A stretch of DNA of 64,000 nucleotides from DATBJJ01 sp036556425. Lineage in GTDB: Bacteria > Acidobacteriota > Vicinamibacteria > Vicinamibacterales > 2-12-FULL-66-21. Positions 8,386-17,311 of this stretch are shown here, piece by piece; positions within the stretch are counted from its first letter, which is position 1, and every line of letters begins with the position of its first letter. The DNA lies in the NCBI GenBank assembly GCA_036556425.1, contig DATBJJ010000060.1, positions 27,070 through 91,069 on the forward strand. Reading direction: 5' to 3'. The position numbers were made by a program, and so were the translations under genes. The notes below the pieces were generated by a model. That model did no database searches. It was not told the DNA's origin and saw only the letters and a program-made list of their open reading frames with translations.

Positions 8386-9548
8386 GTCTGTTCGGCGCCC
8401 GCCATCCGCGAGTAGATCGTGACGACGTCGTTCGCGTAGCGCGACCAACTGAAGGCCGCGGCGCGCCTGATGCCGGTGTCGCGCCGCATCTGCCACTGCG
8501 CCGGATTCGACGCGCGCTCGCCGAGCAGCCGCGACGCCGTCTGATGCCACACGGCCACGTCTTCGAGCGGGCAGTAGCTCACCGCGAAGCCGCCGACCTC
8601 GCGCAGCGCTTCGACGTCGCTCGCGACGACGGGCGTGCCGCACGCCAACGCTTCGAGAACGGGCAGCCCGAAGCCTTCACGTTCGGAGGGCATCAAGAGC
8701 AGCGCGCTGCGCCGATAGACCGCCGCGAGCGTCGCGCGATCGAGCAGGGGAAGGACAACGATCGCGTCGCCCAGCCCGAGCTCGCGCACCTGTGCCTGCT
8801 GGGCGGCCGTGAACGGTCCGCCCACCCGGATGAGGCGCGCGTTCGGATGTGTGCGCCGGAGCGCGGCGAACACGTTCAACAGCAGATCGATCCGCTTGCG
8901 CGCGATCGTGCTCCCGACGTGAAGGATGTCGATCAGGCTCGCGCGGGGTCCGAGAAGGCGCGTGGCGTCGAGATCCGCGGACGGCTCCGCCTTCGGCGAA
9001 CAGCTCGGATGCGGACCGTTCGGCACGACCGTCGTCCGCTCCTCGGCAATGCCTGCCTTCGCGACGAGCGCGTCACGCGTCGCGTGACTGTCGCAGGCGA
9101 TGTGCCCGGCTTTGCGCAGCCCGTCGAGAATGTGGCGCGTCATCGCCCGGAAGAGCGGCGACCGCCGTTCGACCGCGGGATCGAGCACGCTGCGAAACGT
9201 GTCGAGATCGTGGCACGTCACGATCGTCCGGTCCGCCGGCAGGCGGTGCACGAGCTGCGCGTAGCTGTGATCGACGATGTGGAAAAGATCGAATTGACCG
9301 TTGAACCCGGAGACGACCCTCGGGTAATCCCACAGACGGTTCGTGATGCGGTCGAGGCGCCATGGCAGGTCGGCGCCGCCCGGCAGGTTCGCCATGCGCC
9401 GCCGCATCGCCGGCCGCACGAGCGACGCGTGCACCATCGACCCGTGCTCGCGCTGCAGCCGATCGAAGAGCATGTCGGCGACGAGGTCCATGCTCGGCCA
9501 GCCCTCCTCGAGATAGTCCGCGATGATCGCGACCCTCAGCTTCGCCAT
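8379..9548 (-). CDS. glycosyltransferase family 4
   Basis: A 389-residue GT-B enzyme. It shows the GT4 hallmarks: ILHVGSTIARKRIDLLL at the start of the donor domain and the E-x7-E motif (EREGFGLPVLEALACG). The N-terminal domain carries HIVDHSY and TCHDLD, resembling mannosyltransferase-type family members. The ATG at 9548 shares one base with the preceding stop codon (TGATG), so translation is likely coupled. Donor and acceptor are unknown. Confidence 0.91.
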   Translation of the reverse strand: MAKLRVAIIADYLEEGWPSMDLVADMLFDRLQREHGSMVHASLVRPAMRRRMANLPGGADLPWRLDRITNRLWDYPRVVSGFNGQFDLFHIVDHSYAQLVHRLPADRTIVTCHDLDTFRSVLDPAVERRSPLFRAMTRHILDGLRKAGHIACDSHATRDALVAKAGIAEERTTVVPNGPHPSCSPKAEPSADLDATRLLGPRASLIDILHVGSTIARKRIDLLLNVFAALRRTHPNARLIRVGGPFTAAQQAQVRELGLGDAIVVLPLLDRATLAAVYRRSALLLMPSEREGFGLPVLEALACGTPVVASDVEALREVGGFAVSYCPLEDVAVWHQTASRLLGERASNPAQWQMRRDTGIRRAAAFSWSRYANDVVTIYSRMAGAEQTC

Positions 9549-10675
9549 CAGAGCAGCGCCTCGAAGAACGCCAGGTGCGCGCGCGCGACGACGGGCCACG
9601 CAAATCTCTCCTCGGCCCGCGCTCGTCCTCGCGCGGCGAGCTCGGCCCGCGCCGCGGGGTTGCGCAGCAGACGCCCGATCGCGTCGCTCAACGCCGCATC
9701 GTCGCGCTCGTCCACGAGCACGCCCGCGTCGCCGACGACGTGAGGAATCTCGCCGCTGCGAGTGGCGATCACCGGAACGCCCGCTGCCATCGATTCGATC
9801 AACATCCTTCCGAACTGCTCGCGCCACCGGCTCGTCGTCTCGCTGGGCGCGCACAAGACGTCCATCGCGTTCAGGTGCGTTGGTACGTCGTCATGCCTCA
9901 CGTCGGTGAGAATCCGTACGCGATTGGGGTGGGCCAGCCGGAACGTCGACAGCTCGGCCATCATCGGACCGCCGCCGATGAAGAGCGCGCGCCACGGTGA
10001 CGCGGTGCCCTCGAGCGCGCGCATCAGCGTCGACAGACCCTTCTCCGGCACGAAGCGTCCGAGGTAACCGACGACTGGAACGTTGTCGTCCCAACCGAGA
10101 CGCGCGCGGACGGACCTTCGCGCGCCGCGATCCGCCTTGAACCGGCACAGGTCGACGCCCGGCGAAATGATTCTCGACGCCCGCGCGGCATACGCCGGCT
10201 TCGACCGCTGCGTCTCGTGAATCGTCTCGCCGAAGGCAATCCATCCCGCCGCCTTCCTCATGACGCGCCGCTCGAACGCGCCGAACGGAAACGGATACCG
10301 CTTCGCGATGTTCTGAAACGTGGCGGGCACGATCCGCGCGCCCGCGGGAGCCGCGGACGCGATTTGCGCGCACGCCGCAACGTAGGGTTCTTCCCACACA
10401 TGGACAACGTCCCAGGACTCCGACAGGATCGAGCGAAGGCGCCGATCGTAGAACCGAAGATGCGGCTCGAAGCCGAATCGCATCCCGACCGATCGCACGT
10501 CGCAGGCTTCGTCGTCGATCCGCTCGAGCATTGTCTCCCGCAAGTCCGCGGCGAGCCGTTCCGGCGCGACCGCGGTGACCTCCCAACGTCCTCGTCCTTG
10601 GATCGCCATCTCGTGCGCGAGCCGGCGGTTCGCGGCGATCACGTACGAATGGCCGATCGTGAGAAGGCGCTTCAC
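9548..10675 (-). CDS. glycosyltransferase family 4
   Basis: A 375-residue GT-B glycosyltransferase. The C-terminal domain has VGYLGRFVPEKGLSTLM, FIGGGPM and an E-x7-E motif within EQFGRMLIESMAAG. The N-terminal domain has HVWEEPYVAA, a motif found in glycosyltransferases of EPS loci. The start is GTG at 10675, which overlaps the upstream stop as GTGA; this beats longer in-frame extensions that would run through the neighbouring gene. It is one of ten glycosyltransferases in the same operon. Confidence 0.9.
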   Translation of the reverse strand: MKRLLTIGHSYVIAANRRLAHEMAIQGRGRWEVTAVAPERLAADLRETMLERIDDEACDVRSVGMRFGFEPHLRFYDRRLRSILSESWDVVHVWEEPYVAACAQIASAAPAGARIVPATFQNIAKRYPFPFGAFERRVMRKAAGWIAFGETIHETQRSKPAYAARASRIISPGVDLCRFKADRGARRSVRARLGWDDNVPVVGYLGRFVPEKGLSTLMRALEGTASPWRALFIGGGPMMAELSTFRLAHPNRVRILTDVRHDDVPTHLNAMDVLCAPSETTSRWREQFGRMLIESMAAGVPVIATRSGEIPHVVGDAGVLVDERDDAALSDAIGRLLRNPAARAELAARGRARAEERFAWPVVARAHLAFFEALL

Positions 10676-11580
10676 GCGGGCGGACCGTATCGCTCGGGCG
10701 CGCGCCGAAGACGCTTCCACAGCTCGACCGTCTCGCGCGAGACCGGCCGGCGCTCGCGCATGACCGATCCGGCATTCGCGGCGAGCTCGCGGACGATCCA
10801 CACCCAGCCCCAGCGATCGTCGACGTTCCAGGCGCGCCGCATCCGGAAGAAGAGCGCGAGCCGCGCGGGCAGGAGCCAGATCAACCGCTGCCACGGCTCG
10901 TTGTAGAGCGCGGTGAGGCAGTCGTTGCGCGTCACATAACGCAGATACCGCTGCTTGCTGCGGCCGGCGCTGTCCGGGTCGTGCACGACCAAGGCGTCCG
11001 GCAGATAGACCGTTCGATAGCCCGCGTCGATCAGGCGCAGGCAGAAGTCTTTTTCTTCGCCGTAGAACTCGAACGACTCACGATAACCACCGCTCGCGAT
11101 GAACACATCGCGGCGAAGCAGGTGCGCGAATCCGATGAACGACGGCACGTAGCACGACTCGCGGCTCCGGCTCGCCTGCATCGCGTCGTCCCAGGCGCGG
11201 CCGTTGCGATCGGCTTGCGCGAACGCGATCGCCGCGACGTGCGGATCTCCAGCCATCAGCTCGAGCGCGCGATCGATCGCGCCATTTCCCAGCACCGCCG
11301 CATCGTCGTCGAGCAGGAGCACGGCGGAGGCCGCCGCTTCGCGCACGAGGCGATTTCGTCCCGCGATGTAGCCGGGCGCGCGATCGTCTCGGATCACGCG
11401 GACCGTCGTTGGCAGATCGATCCCTCGCAGCTGATCGGTCACCGGCGTCGACGATGCGTCGTCGAAGACGAGCACGTCGGGCGACAAACGATCGAGATGC
11501 CGGATCGATTGGAGGCAGCGCAGGAGCGCCGCGGGACGATCGCGCGTCGTGATCCCAACGGTCAGCCGCGCATCGCTCAC
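10672..11580 (-). CDS. glycosyltransferase family 2
   Basis: A 302-residue GT-A enzyme. Residues near the N-terminus (LTVGITTRDRPAALLRCLQS) are the nucleotide-binding strand, and LLLDDDAAVLG supplies the DXD metal-binding motif. GEEKDFCLRLIDAGY matches the ED-type catalytic region of family 2 enzymes, and a hydrophobic segment near the C-terminus (LIWLLPARLALFFRM) suggests membrane association. The start is GTG at 11580, giving a GTGA overlap with the upstream gene. Rhamnosyltransferase-like enzymes look similar, but specificity is not decidable. Confidence 0.9.
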   Translation of the reverse strand: MSDARLTVGITTRDRPAALLRCLQSIRHLDRLSPDVLVFDDASSTPVTDQLRGIDLPTTVRVIRDDRAPGYIAGRNRLVREAAASAVLLLDDDAAVLGNGAIDRALELMAGDPHVAAIAFAQADRNGRAWDDAMQASRSRESCYVPSFIGFAHLLRRDVFIASGGYRESFEFYGEEKDFCLRLIDAGYRTVYLPDALVVHDPDSAGRSKQRYLRYVTRNDCLTALYNEPWQRLIWLLPARLALFFRMRRAWNVDDRWGWVWIVRELAANAGSVMRERRPVSRETVELWKRLRRAPERYGPPA

Positions 11581-12734
11581 GCCGCGGCTCCTTTTGCCGG
11601 CTCGCGGAGTCTGCCGATCGTGTGCGCGAGCGAAAAGCGCTCGCGGTACGTCTTCTCGCCCCGCGCGCCGAGCGCGGCGCGCGCGGCATCGTCGGAGAGA
11701 AGCGCCTGCACCGCGTCGACGAGGCTGCGCGTGTCGCTTGCCGGCGCCGTCGCCACGGCGCGCGTCTCCGACCACACGGCTTCGCTGAGATGCCCTGTCG
11801 TCGTCACCACGGGACGCGCGTTGATCAGACCAGCCATCACGGACGTGCGGCGCGTCGTCACGCCGTCGAGATAGGGCTGCAGCAAGACATCGCACGCCGA
11901 AAGGACCGCAGCGGCCTCGACCGGCGGCACGCGGCCGGTCGCGTGCACTCGACCGGCGAGAGCGGGCGCGGCGCCGATCAACTGCTCGACGAATCCGCCG
12001 CCATTCGCGCCAGCGCAGATCGCTGACACGCGCGTATTCGCCGCGAGCAGCTCCGTCAGCGCGGCCTGCAACATCGGCGCGACGTGAGTGCCGTAGGTGC
12101 CGAAATGCCCGACGAGATAGCCGGATGCGTGAGCGGCGTACGCGCGTCGCTTCTCCTGCGCGTCGGCCGGCCTCTCGCAGCGAGGAATCGCGGACGGGAT
12201 CGGCAACGTGACGAAGGGCGCGTGCGAGTCCGGCGGCAGCTCCAGGTACGCACGCCAGGCATCCGTCGAGAGATACGTCTGACCGCTCGCGCGCAGCAGC
12301 GTTCGCGCCATCGATCGCTGGACGAGGGACAACGGCGTCTGATGCGCCGGCGTCCACGCGAACTCGAAGTACGGCTCGTGAAACATCACGCGCACGTCGT
12401 CGCCGCCGCGGCGCGCACGCTGCAGAAGCCACCGGCACGCCGGAAGGTTTGCGCCGCCCATGCCGAACGCGGTTGGCACGTACTGGACGAGGACCGTCGA
12501 GCGGCGCGCGTTCAGCAGACCATCGACTTGCCTTCTCGCACGCGGACCGTAGACGTCCTCGAGAATGACGACGTCGACGCCTGGCTGATCGACCGGCGCT
12601 CCAGACCGCGGGGGCGTGCAGACGATCACGCGATCGCCGGCGGCGGCGAGCGCGGCAGCGACCTGCGCGGTGTAGTCGCCGACGCCCCCGCACTCCGGCG
12701 GGTACTCGCACGTCAAGATCGTCCAGGCAGCCAT
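11577..12734 (-). CDS. glycosyltransferase family 4-like, lacking the usual E-x7-E motif
   Basis: A 385-residue protein with a GT-B layout. The N-terminus (LTCEYPPECGGVGDYTAQVA) is the typical GT4 acceptor-domain start. The region where E-x7-E normally lies reads QPYLDGVTTRRTSVMAGL, so the first catalytic/binding glutamate is replaced. This pattern occurs in some GT4 subgroups, so the enzyme may still be active. ATG 12734 leaves only three bases after the upstream stop. Sequence context makes a role in EPS assembly likely. Confidence 0.83.
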   Translation of the reverse strand: MAAWTILTCEYPPECGGVGDYTAQVAAALAAAGDRVIVCTPPRSGAPVDQPGVDVVILEDVYGPRARRQVDGLLNARRSTVLVQYVPTAFGMGGANLPACRWLLQRARRGGDDVRVMFHEPYFEFAWTPAHQTPLSLVQRSMARTLLRASGQTYLSTDAWRAYLELPPDSHAPFVTLPIPSAIPRCERPADAQEKRRAYAAHASGYLVGHFGTYGTHVAPMLQAALTELLAANTRVSAICAGANGGGFVEQLIGAAPALAGRVHATGRVPPVEAAAVLSACDVLLQPYLDGVTTRRTSVMAGLINARPVVTTTGHLSEAVWSETRAVATAPASDTRSLVDAVQALLSDDAARAALGARGEKTYRERFSLAHTIGRLREPAKGAAA

Positions 12735-12737
12735 ACG

Positions 12738-13913
12738 TCAGCGGCACGCGGCGTCGCGCAGCACTCTTTCGAGCCTGGCGACGTGCGCCGCAACCGTCAT
12801 CGACCTCGACACGCTCGCGGCTTCCCGTCCCATCCGCGTGCGCTCGGACGCGTTATCGAGCAGCGAGGCGAGCGCGCGCGCAAGCCCCTGTTCACCTTCG
12901 GCAGGCGGCACGAGCCGGCCGTTGACGCCATCCTTCAACCACTCACTGATGCCGCCGACGTCGAACGCGACCGCGGGCCGGCCGACCGCGGCGGCGTCGA
13001 GACCGACGAGTCCGAACGGCTCCGGCCAGAGGCTCGGCACGGCCGCGACCGCCCCGCGTGCGTAGACACTCGGACGATCGTCGAAGCCGATCCACCCGAC
13101 GAATTCCGCGTCGACGCGCAGCGATGCTGCCAGCGTTCGCCACGCCTCTTTTTGCGGGCCGTCGCCAGCCATCACGAGGCGGATGCGCCGCCCGAGGATT
13201 TGCGCCGCGCGCGCGATCGCCGGAATGAGAACGTGGCCTCCCTTGAGCGGAGTCATCCGTCCCGCGAACAGCACCGTGTCCTTCTCCGGCTGCGGCAGCG
13301 CCTGCTCGGGCGCGGGCATCGTCGAAAACAACGGGAGCACTTCAATCGCGCCGCTGGCGACGCCGTTGCGTGCGACCTCGTTTCGCATGAAGCGGCTCGC
13401 GACGACCACCGACTTGTATTTCGGAAAGAGCGCCCGCTGATCAATGGCCCACCGATAGCCGCTCACGAGCGCGCCGGCCGACATCTTCCCGCAGCGCCGC
13501 GGAAAATAGAGCGCGAGACATCCGGGACCCAACGCGCGGTCGCAGACCTTCGCGCTTGGAAACGCATGCATCTTGAGGCCGCTCGCGCACGTCCCGAAGA
13601 AGCCGTGCAGCATCTTGACGACGGGCCACTGTGTGACGAGCGCGCGCTCGACCTCGAGCGGACCCATGTTGTGCGAGTAGCACACGTCCGGATGCCACGC
13701 CTTCAACGCACCGATCGCGTGATCCAACCCGCGCTCCTGCACGCCTATCGAGATGTGCGCGCTCGATCGCAGCAGGCTGCGCGCCGGGCTCGACCGATGG
13801 TAGAGAAGCGCGATCTGATGGCCGCGCGCGCGCAGCTCCGCGATGATCGAGAGGAGGTACGTCTCGACGCCGCCGTCGGTATCGATCGACTCGTGGACGA
13901 CAGCGAGCTTCAT
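12738..13913 (-). CDS. glycosyltransferase family 4
   Basis: A 391-residue GT-B enzyme. The N-terminus has VVHESIDTDGGVETYLLS, and the donor domain has LFAGRMTPLKGGHVLIPA, VMAGDGPQKEAW and the motif PEPFGLVGLDAAAVG, in which the second glutamate of E-x7-E is aspartate. An internal Cys-rich stretch (GTCASGLKMH, KVCDRALGPGCLALYFPRRCGKMS) is a known feature of some glycosyltransferases and may bind a metal or form a loop. ATG 13913 overlaps the FkbM gene end by four bases. Confidence 0.88.
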   Translation of the reverse strand: MKLAVVHESIDTDGGVETYLLSIIAELRARGHQIALLYHRSSPARSLLRSSAHISIGVQERGLDHAIGALKAWHPDVCYSHNMGPLEVERALVTQWPVVKMLHGFFGTCASGLKMHAFPSAKVCDRALGPGCLALYFPRRCGKMSAGALVSGYRWAIDQRALFPKYKSVVVASRFMRNEVARNGVASGAIEVLPLFSTMPAPEQALPQPEKDTVLFAGRMTPLKGGHVLIPAIARAAQILGRRIRLVMAGDGPQKEAWRTLAASLRVDAEFVGWIGFDDRPSVYARGAVAAVPSLWPEPFGLVGLDAAAVGRPAVAFDVGGISEWLKDGVNGRLVPPAEGEQGLARALASLLDNASERTRMGREAASVSRSMTVAAHVARLERVLRDAACR

Positions 13914-14755
13914 ACGCGCGTGGGACGAAGCCTCACGCAGACGCCCACGGTTTCCCAGACATTCTCGCGGCTGCCATCGAGGTGCTCCGCGGCGAGCCCC
14001 TGCGCGTCGCATTCCGCGCGCAAGTCGTCAGCCGTGATGCCAAGCCCCGGCCAGAGCTGCGGATGCATCTCGACGAACAACTGCAAGTGCGAGCCCGCGC
14101 GCGCGATCGTGTCGCGCGCGCCGCGAAGCGCGGCCAGCTCCGCGCCTTCGACGTCGATCTTGATGACCGTCGGCGTCACGCCCTCGCCGGCGCAGAAGCC
14201 ATCGATCGAGGTCGCGCGCACGTCGCGTATCGTCGCGCTCTCCGCGTCGGCCGAAGACGCGAGGCGGCTGATGCCGGACGATTCGAACGATGCAAATTGA
14301 AGCTGCCCGTCGCGGTCCGACACGGCCGCCTGGAGCGACGTCACGCGATCGCCGACCTGATTGAGCGCGACGTGGAGCTGCAGGCCGTCGAATGCAACCG
14401 GGTCCGGCTCGAACGCGAAGACGCGTCCCGCGGCGCCGGTCCATTGCGCGAAGAGCACCGTATACGCGCCGACGTTCGCACCCGCTTCGAGGATCACCGC
14501 GCCGGGTCGAACAGCGGCGCGAAACGCCGCGTACTCGTCTGGATTCCAGGAAATGTGTCGGAACGCGGGAACGGCCATCACGACCTCGCCGCCCGGCAGC
14601 ACCGACTTGAGTCCGCCGCCGGTGCCCGCGAGCCAGCGCTCGAAGAGCGGTTTCAGCCGGCGGCGGATCGGCGCAAGCGCGCCGCCGGACGGGATCGCCC
14701 GTGCGATCCGTTCGGCAAGCGATCGCTGCCGATAGCTGTCAGCGTTCGCGCTCAT
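13910..14755 (-). CDS. FkbM family methyltransferase (first of three in tandem)
   Basis: A 281-residue SAM-dependent O-methyltransferase of the FkbM family. Motif I is VILEAGANVGAYTVLF, and the family-specific VIKIDVEGAELAALRGA and FVEMHPQLW motifs follow. FkbM enzymes methylate hydroxyls of sugars or polyketides. It is directly adjacent to two other FkbM genes with four-base ATGA overlaps; the paralogues are diverged, which argues for different methylation positions. ATG 14755 is chosen because it makes that overlap. Confidence 0.93.
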   Translation of the reverse strand: MSANADSYRQRSLAERIARAIPSGGALAPIRRRLKPLFERWLAGTGGGLKSVLPGGEVVMAVPAFRHISWNPDEYAAFRAAVRPGAVILEAGANVGAYTVLFAQWTGAAGRVFAFEPDPVAFDGLQLHVALNQVGDRVTSLQAAVSDRDGQLQFASFESSGISRLASSADAESATIRDVRATSIDGFCAGEGVTPTVIKIDVEGAELAALRGARDTIARAGSHLQLFVEMHPQLWPGLGITADDLRAECDAQGLAAEHLDGSRENVWETVGVCVRLRPTRV

Positions 14756-15531
14756 GCTTCGCCACGCGTCAGCACCACGTGCGTATCGCGTCCAAAGAGC
14801 GGCTCGCTCGCGACGAGCGGCCGCGCGGTCAGTCCCAGCTCGTGAATCGTTTGGCGCGCGTCCTCCTCGCCGACGCCGAACGACCGCCAGCATTGCGGAT
14901 GCATCTCCACCGCCATCGTCAGGCGGCCCGCCGCGCGGATGGTGTCCCGCGCGCCGCGGAGCGCGTGGATCTCCGCGCCCTGCACGTCCATCCGGACGAT
15001 CGTCGGAACGATCTTCAGCTCTCGGCAGACCTCGTCGATGGTCACCACCGACACATCCTGCAGCGCCGGCGCGGCGGTCGTGTCGGCGGCCGCGGCCAGG
15101 CTGTTCACGTACGGCATCGCATGCGCGTCGTATTGATGGAACGCCGCGCGCGTCCGGCGATCCGACACGGCTGCCTCGATCAGGTCGATGCGGCCGCCCT
15201 CAGGTTGATTCCAGGAGAAATGCCGTTGGGCCAATCGCGCGCTCGACGGCGTCGGCTCGAACGCGACGACGCGGCCGCCTGCGCCGACCCAGCGCGCGGC
15301 AAGCACCGCGTAGATGCCGAGGAATGCGCCGACGTCGAGCACGACGTCGCCCGGCCGAATCGCGCCGCGGAGAAATCGATAGAGCGCCGGTTCGCTCTCG
15401 TGCGGCACGAGGTGGCGGACGCCCGGATCGATTCGTACGGTTTCGTCGTGGACGTCCCACGGCACGCCGCCGCGCGAATAGAGCGCGCGCAGCGCCTGGC
15501 CGTACGCCGCCGACATCGCGCGCTTGATCAT
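14752..15531 (-). CDS. FkbM family methyltransferase (second of three in tandem)
   Basis: A 259-residue FkbM enzyme. Motif I reads VVLDVGAFLGIYAVLA, so the usual GAN asparagine is phenylalanine. Downstream are VAFEPTPSSARLA, IVRMDVQGAEIHALRGA and AVEMHPQCW; the last two match the first paralogue closely, showing common descent. The substituted motif I is seen in some active members of the family, so loss of function should not be assumed. The start at 15531 overlaps the third paralogue by four bases. Confidence 0.92.
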   Translation of the reverse strand: MIKRAMSAAYGQALRALYSRGGVPWDVHDETVRIDPGVRHLVPHESEPALYRFLRGAIRPGDVVLDVGAFLGIYAVLAARWVGAGGRVVAFEPTPSSARLAQRHFSWNQPEGGRIDLIEAAVSDRRTRAAFHQYDAHAMPYVNSLAAAADTTAAPALQDVSVVTIDEVCRELKIVPTIVRMDVQGAEIHALRGARDTIRAAGRLTMAVEMHPQCWRSFGVGEEDARQTIHELGLTARPLVASEPLFGRDTHVVLTRGEA

Positions 15532-16427
15532 GGGGCGCCGGCCGATTCGAACAGCAGGTTCGGGATCCCGCCCGGAATCTCGTCGACGATGGACGAGCAG
15601 TAGCGCCGCGCGTGCAGCATCTCGACGGCGTCGCTCGACGGCATCGTCTCGCAGATGATTCGGCGCGGGCTGCCGCGCTCGAGCGTCCGTGCCATCCCCT
15701 CGAGCACCTGCGCCTCGGCGCCTTCGACGTCGATCTTCATGAGGTCGATGTCCGTCAGCTTCTCCGCGGCGGCCCATGTGTCGAAGCGCCGGACGCGCAC
15801 TGCAATCGTCGCGTCGCTGCGCAACCCGCCGCGCGCGATCGTCTCCGCCGACGGTGTCAGCGAGGAGATGCCGTCGTTCTCGGGCCAGCACGAGACGAAC
15901 AGCGTTCCCTCGTCGTCGTTGCGGTTCGCGAGCGCAACGTCGACGATCGTCACGCGATCGTCGACGGAATTGATCTCGACATGGCGGCGAAGCTGCTCGC
16001 GCACGCGTGGGTTGGGCTCGAATGCAAACACGCGGCCCGTGGGCCCGACGCGGAGCGCCGCGACGATCGTGAAGTAGCCGGCGTTCGCGCCGACGTCGAC
16101 GAAGACCCCGCCCGGCTCGAGGAAGCGCAGCAGCGCATCGGTCGCGCCGGGTTCGTACGGCACGTGCGCGAAATACTGACCTTTGACAGTAAAGCTGGTG
16201 ACGTCGAAGAGCGGCTCGACGGATCCAATCCGCACGCGGCGGCATTGCCGGCGGCCGTTCACGAGCCGAACGGTCAAGCGATCGGTCGTCTCGCGAAAGA
16301 GCGTGTGCAAGCCGGGGACGCGGCGCGCCGCATGCGCCGCATGCGCGTACGGCGCCTCCAGCGCGGGCGCATGATAGATCGTCCACGCCATCGCCGACGC
16401 TGCCGCGTTGCGTGCCGACTTGATCAT
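15528..16427 (-). CDS. FkbM family methyltransferase (third of three in tandem)
   Basis: A 299-residue FkbM enzyme with a longer N-terminal region. Motif I is VFVDVGANAGYFTIVA, followed by VFAFEPNPRVREQL, LMKIDVEGAEAQVLEGM and IICETMPSS. The N-terminal hundred residues precede a beta-rich segment not found in the other two tandem copies. The ATG at 16427 overlaps the glycosyltransferase stop as ATGA. Likely methylates a hydroxyl of one sugar in the EPS repeat unit. Confidence 0.92.
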   Translation of the reverse strand: MIKSARNAAASAMAWTIYHAPALEAPYAHAAHAARRVPGLHTLFRETTDRLTVRLVNGRRQCRRVRIGSVEPLFDVTSFTVKGQYFAHVPYEPGATDALLRFLEPGGVFVDVGANAGYFTIVAALRVGPTGRVFAFEPNPRVREQLRRHVEINSVDDRVTIVDVALANRNDDEGTLFVSCWPENDGISSLTPSAETIARGGLRSDATIAVRVRRFDTWAAAEKLTDIDLMKIDVEGAEAQVLEGMARTLERGSPRRIICETMPSSDAVEMLHARRYCSSIVDEIPGGIPNLLFESAGAP

Positions 16428-17311
16428 TTCGTTCGGCGCTGAACGAGCGCGCGGCCGACGCCTTTGACGGTGCTCACCCACCCGCCAGCGGTCGCGGGTC
16501 TCGGCCACGTCCGCCGCGCGCGCGCGTGATCGCGCGCGATGATCTTTCCCCACCGGCTGTGAAACAACAGTCCGTTCTTCAGCACGCGCGCCTTGTACGC
16601 GGCGCTGAGCTCGCCGAGCGTGCTGCTTCCCAGATGCGCGTAGCCACCGAGCCGCTCGTAGCCGCACGTGCCAGTCTTCCATCCGGCCGCGCGAATGCGA
16701 TACGCGAGATCCGCTTCGTCCCACTCCGTCGGCACGAACGCTTCATCGAGGAGTCCGACGCGCTCGACGCACGCGCGGCGCACGATCCACGGACGGATGA
16801 CGGCATCGACCTCCTGCACCCTGAACCAGTTGCCGGGGAACGGCCCGATCGTGCTGCGCAGGCGGCGCCAGTCGACGAGATTGTCCCAGCTCGCGATGGG
16901 CTCGTCGAGCGGATAGTGATCGAGTCCGCGGCTGAGGCTCATCAAGCCGAGATCCGAATGACGCTCGAAGATGCGCAGCAGCTCCGGCACGAGCCACGGC
17001 GCGGTCACGAACATGTCGTCCTGCCAGGCCATGATCAGCGGCCCGCGCGCGGCGGAGAGCCCGGCGTTCGTGCACCGCAGCTCGTGCGCGTCGTTCATGT
17101 GAATCCATCGCAGGTGCCGCACGCCCCACGGCGTCCGGCTCTCGGCGTCGAGATACGCCGGCGTCCCGTCGCGGCAGCCGTCCTCGATCACGATGATCTC
17201 GACATGGCTCTCGGCCGCGGGAGCCCGCCAGCTCGCAAGACAGCGCCGGAGCACCGGCTCGTTGTTGAACGTCGGAATGACGACCGACAGCGCGGGCATC
17301 CGATCGTTCAC
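16424..17311 (-). CDS. glycosyltransferase family 2
   Basis: A 295-residue GT-A enzyme with LSVVIPTFNNEPVLRRCL at the N-terminus, the acidic IIVIEDGCRDGT motif, MAWQDDMFV as the metal-binding DXD-like site and EWDEADLAYRIRAAGW as the catalytic ED-type region. A GTG at 17311 forms a GTGA overlap with the upstream stop; ATG 17299, four codons later, is the alternative. GTGA coupling recurs in this operon, so the GTG is preferred. Confidence 0.9.
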   Translation of the reverse strand: MNDRMPALSVVIPTFNNEPVLRRCLASWRAPAAESHVEIIVIEDGCRDGTPAYLDAESRTPWGVRHLRWIHMNDAHELRCTNAGLSAARGPLIMAWQDDMFVTAPWLVPELLRIFERHSDLGLMSLSRGLDHYPLDEPIASWDNLVDWRRLRSTIGPFPGNWFRVQEVDAVIRPWIVRRACVERVGLLDEAFVPTEWDEADLAYRIRAAGWKTGTCGYERLGGYAHLGSSTLGELSAAYKARVLKNGLLFHSRWGKIIARDHARARRTWPRPATAGGWVSTVKGVGRALVQRRTK

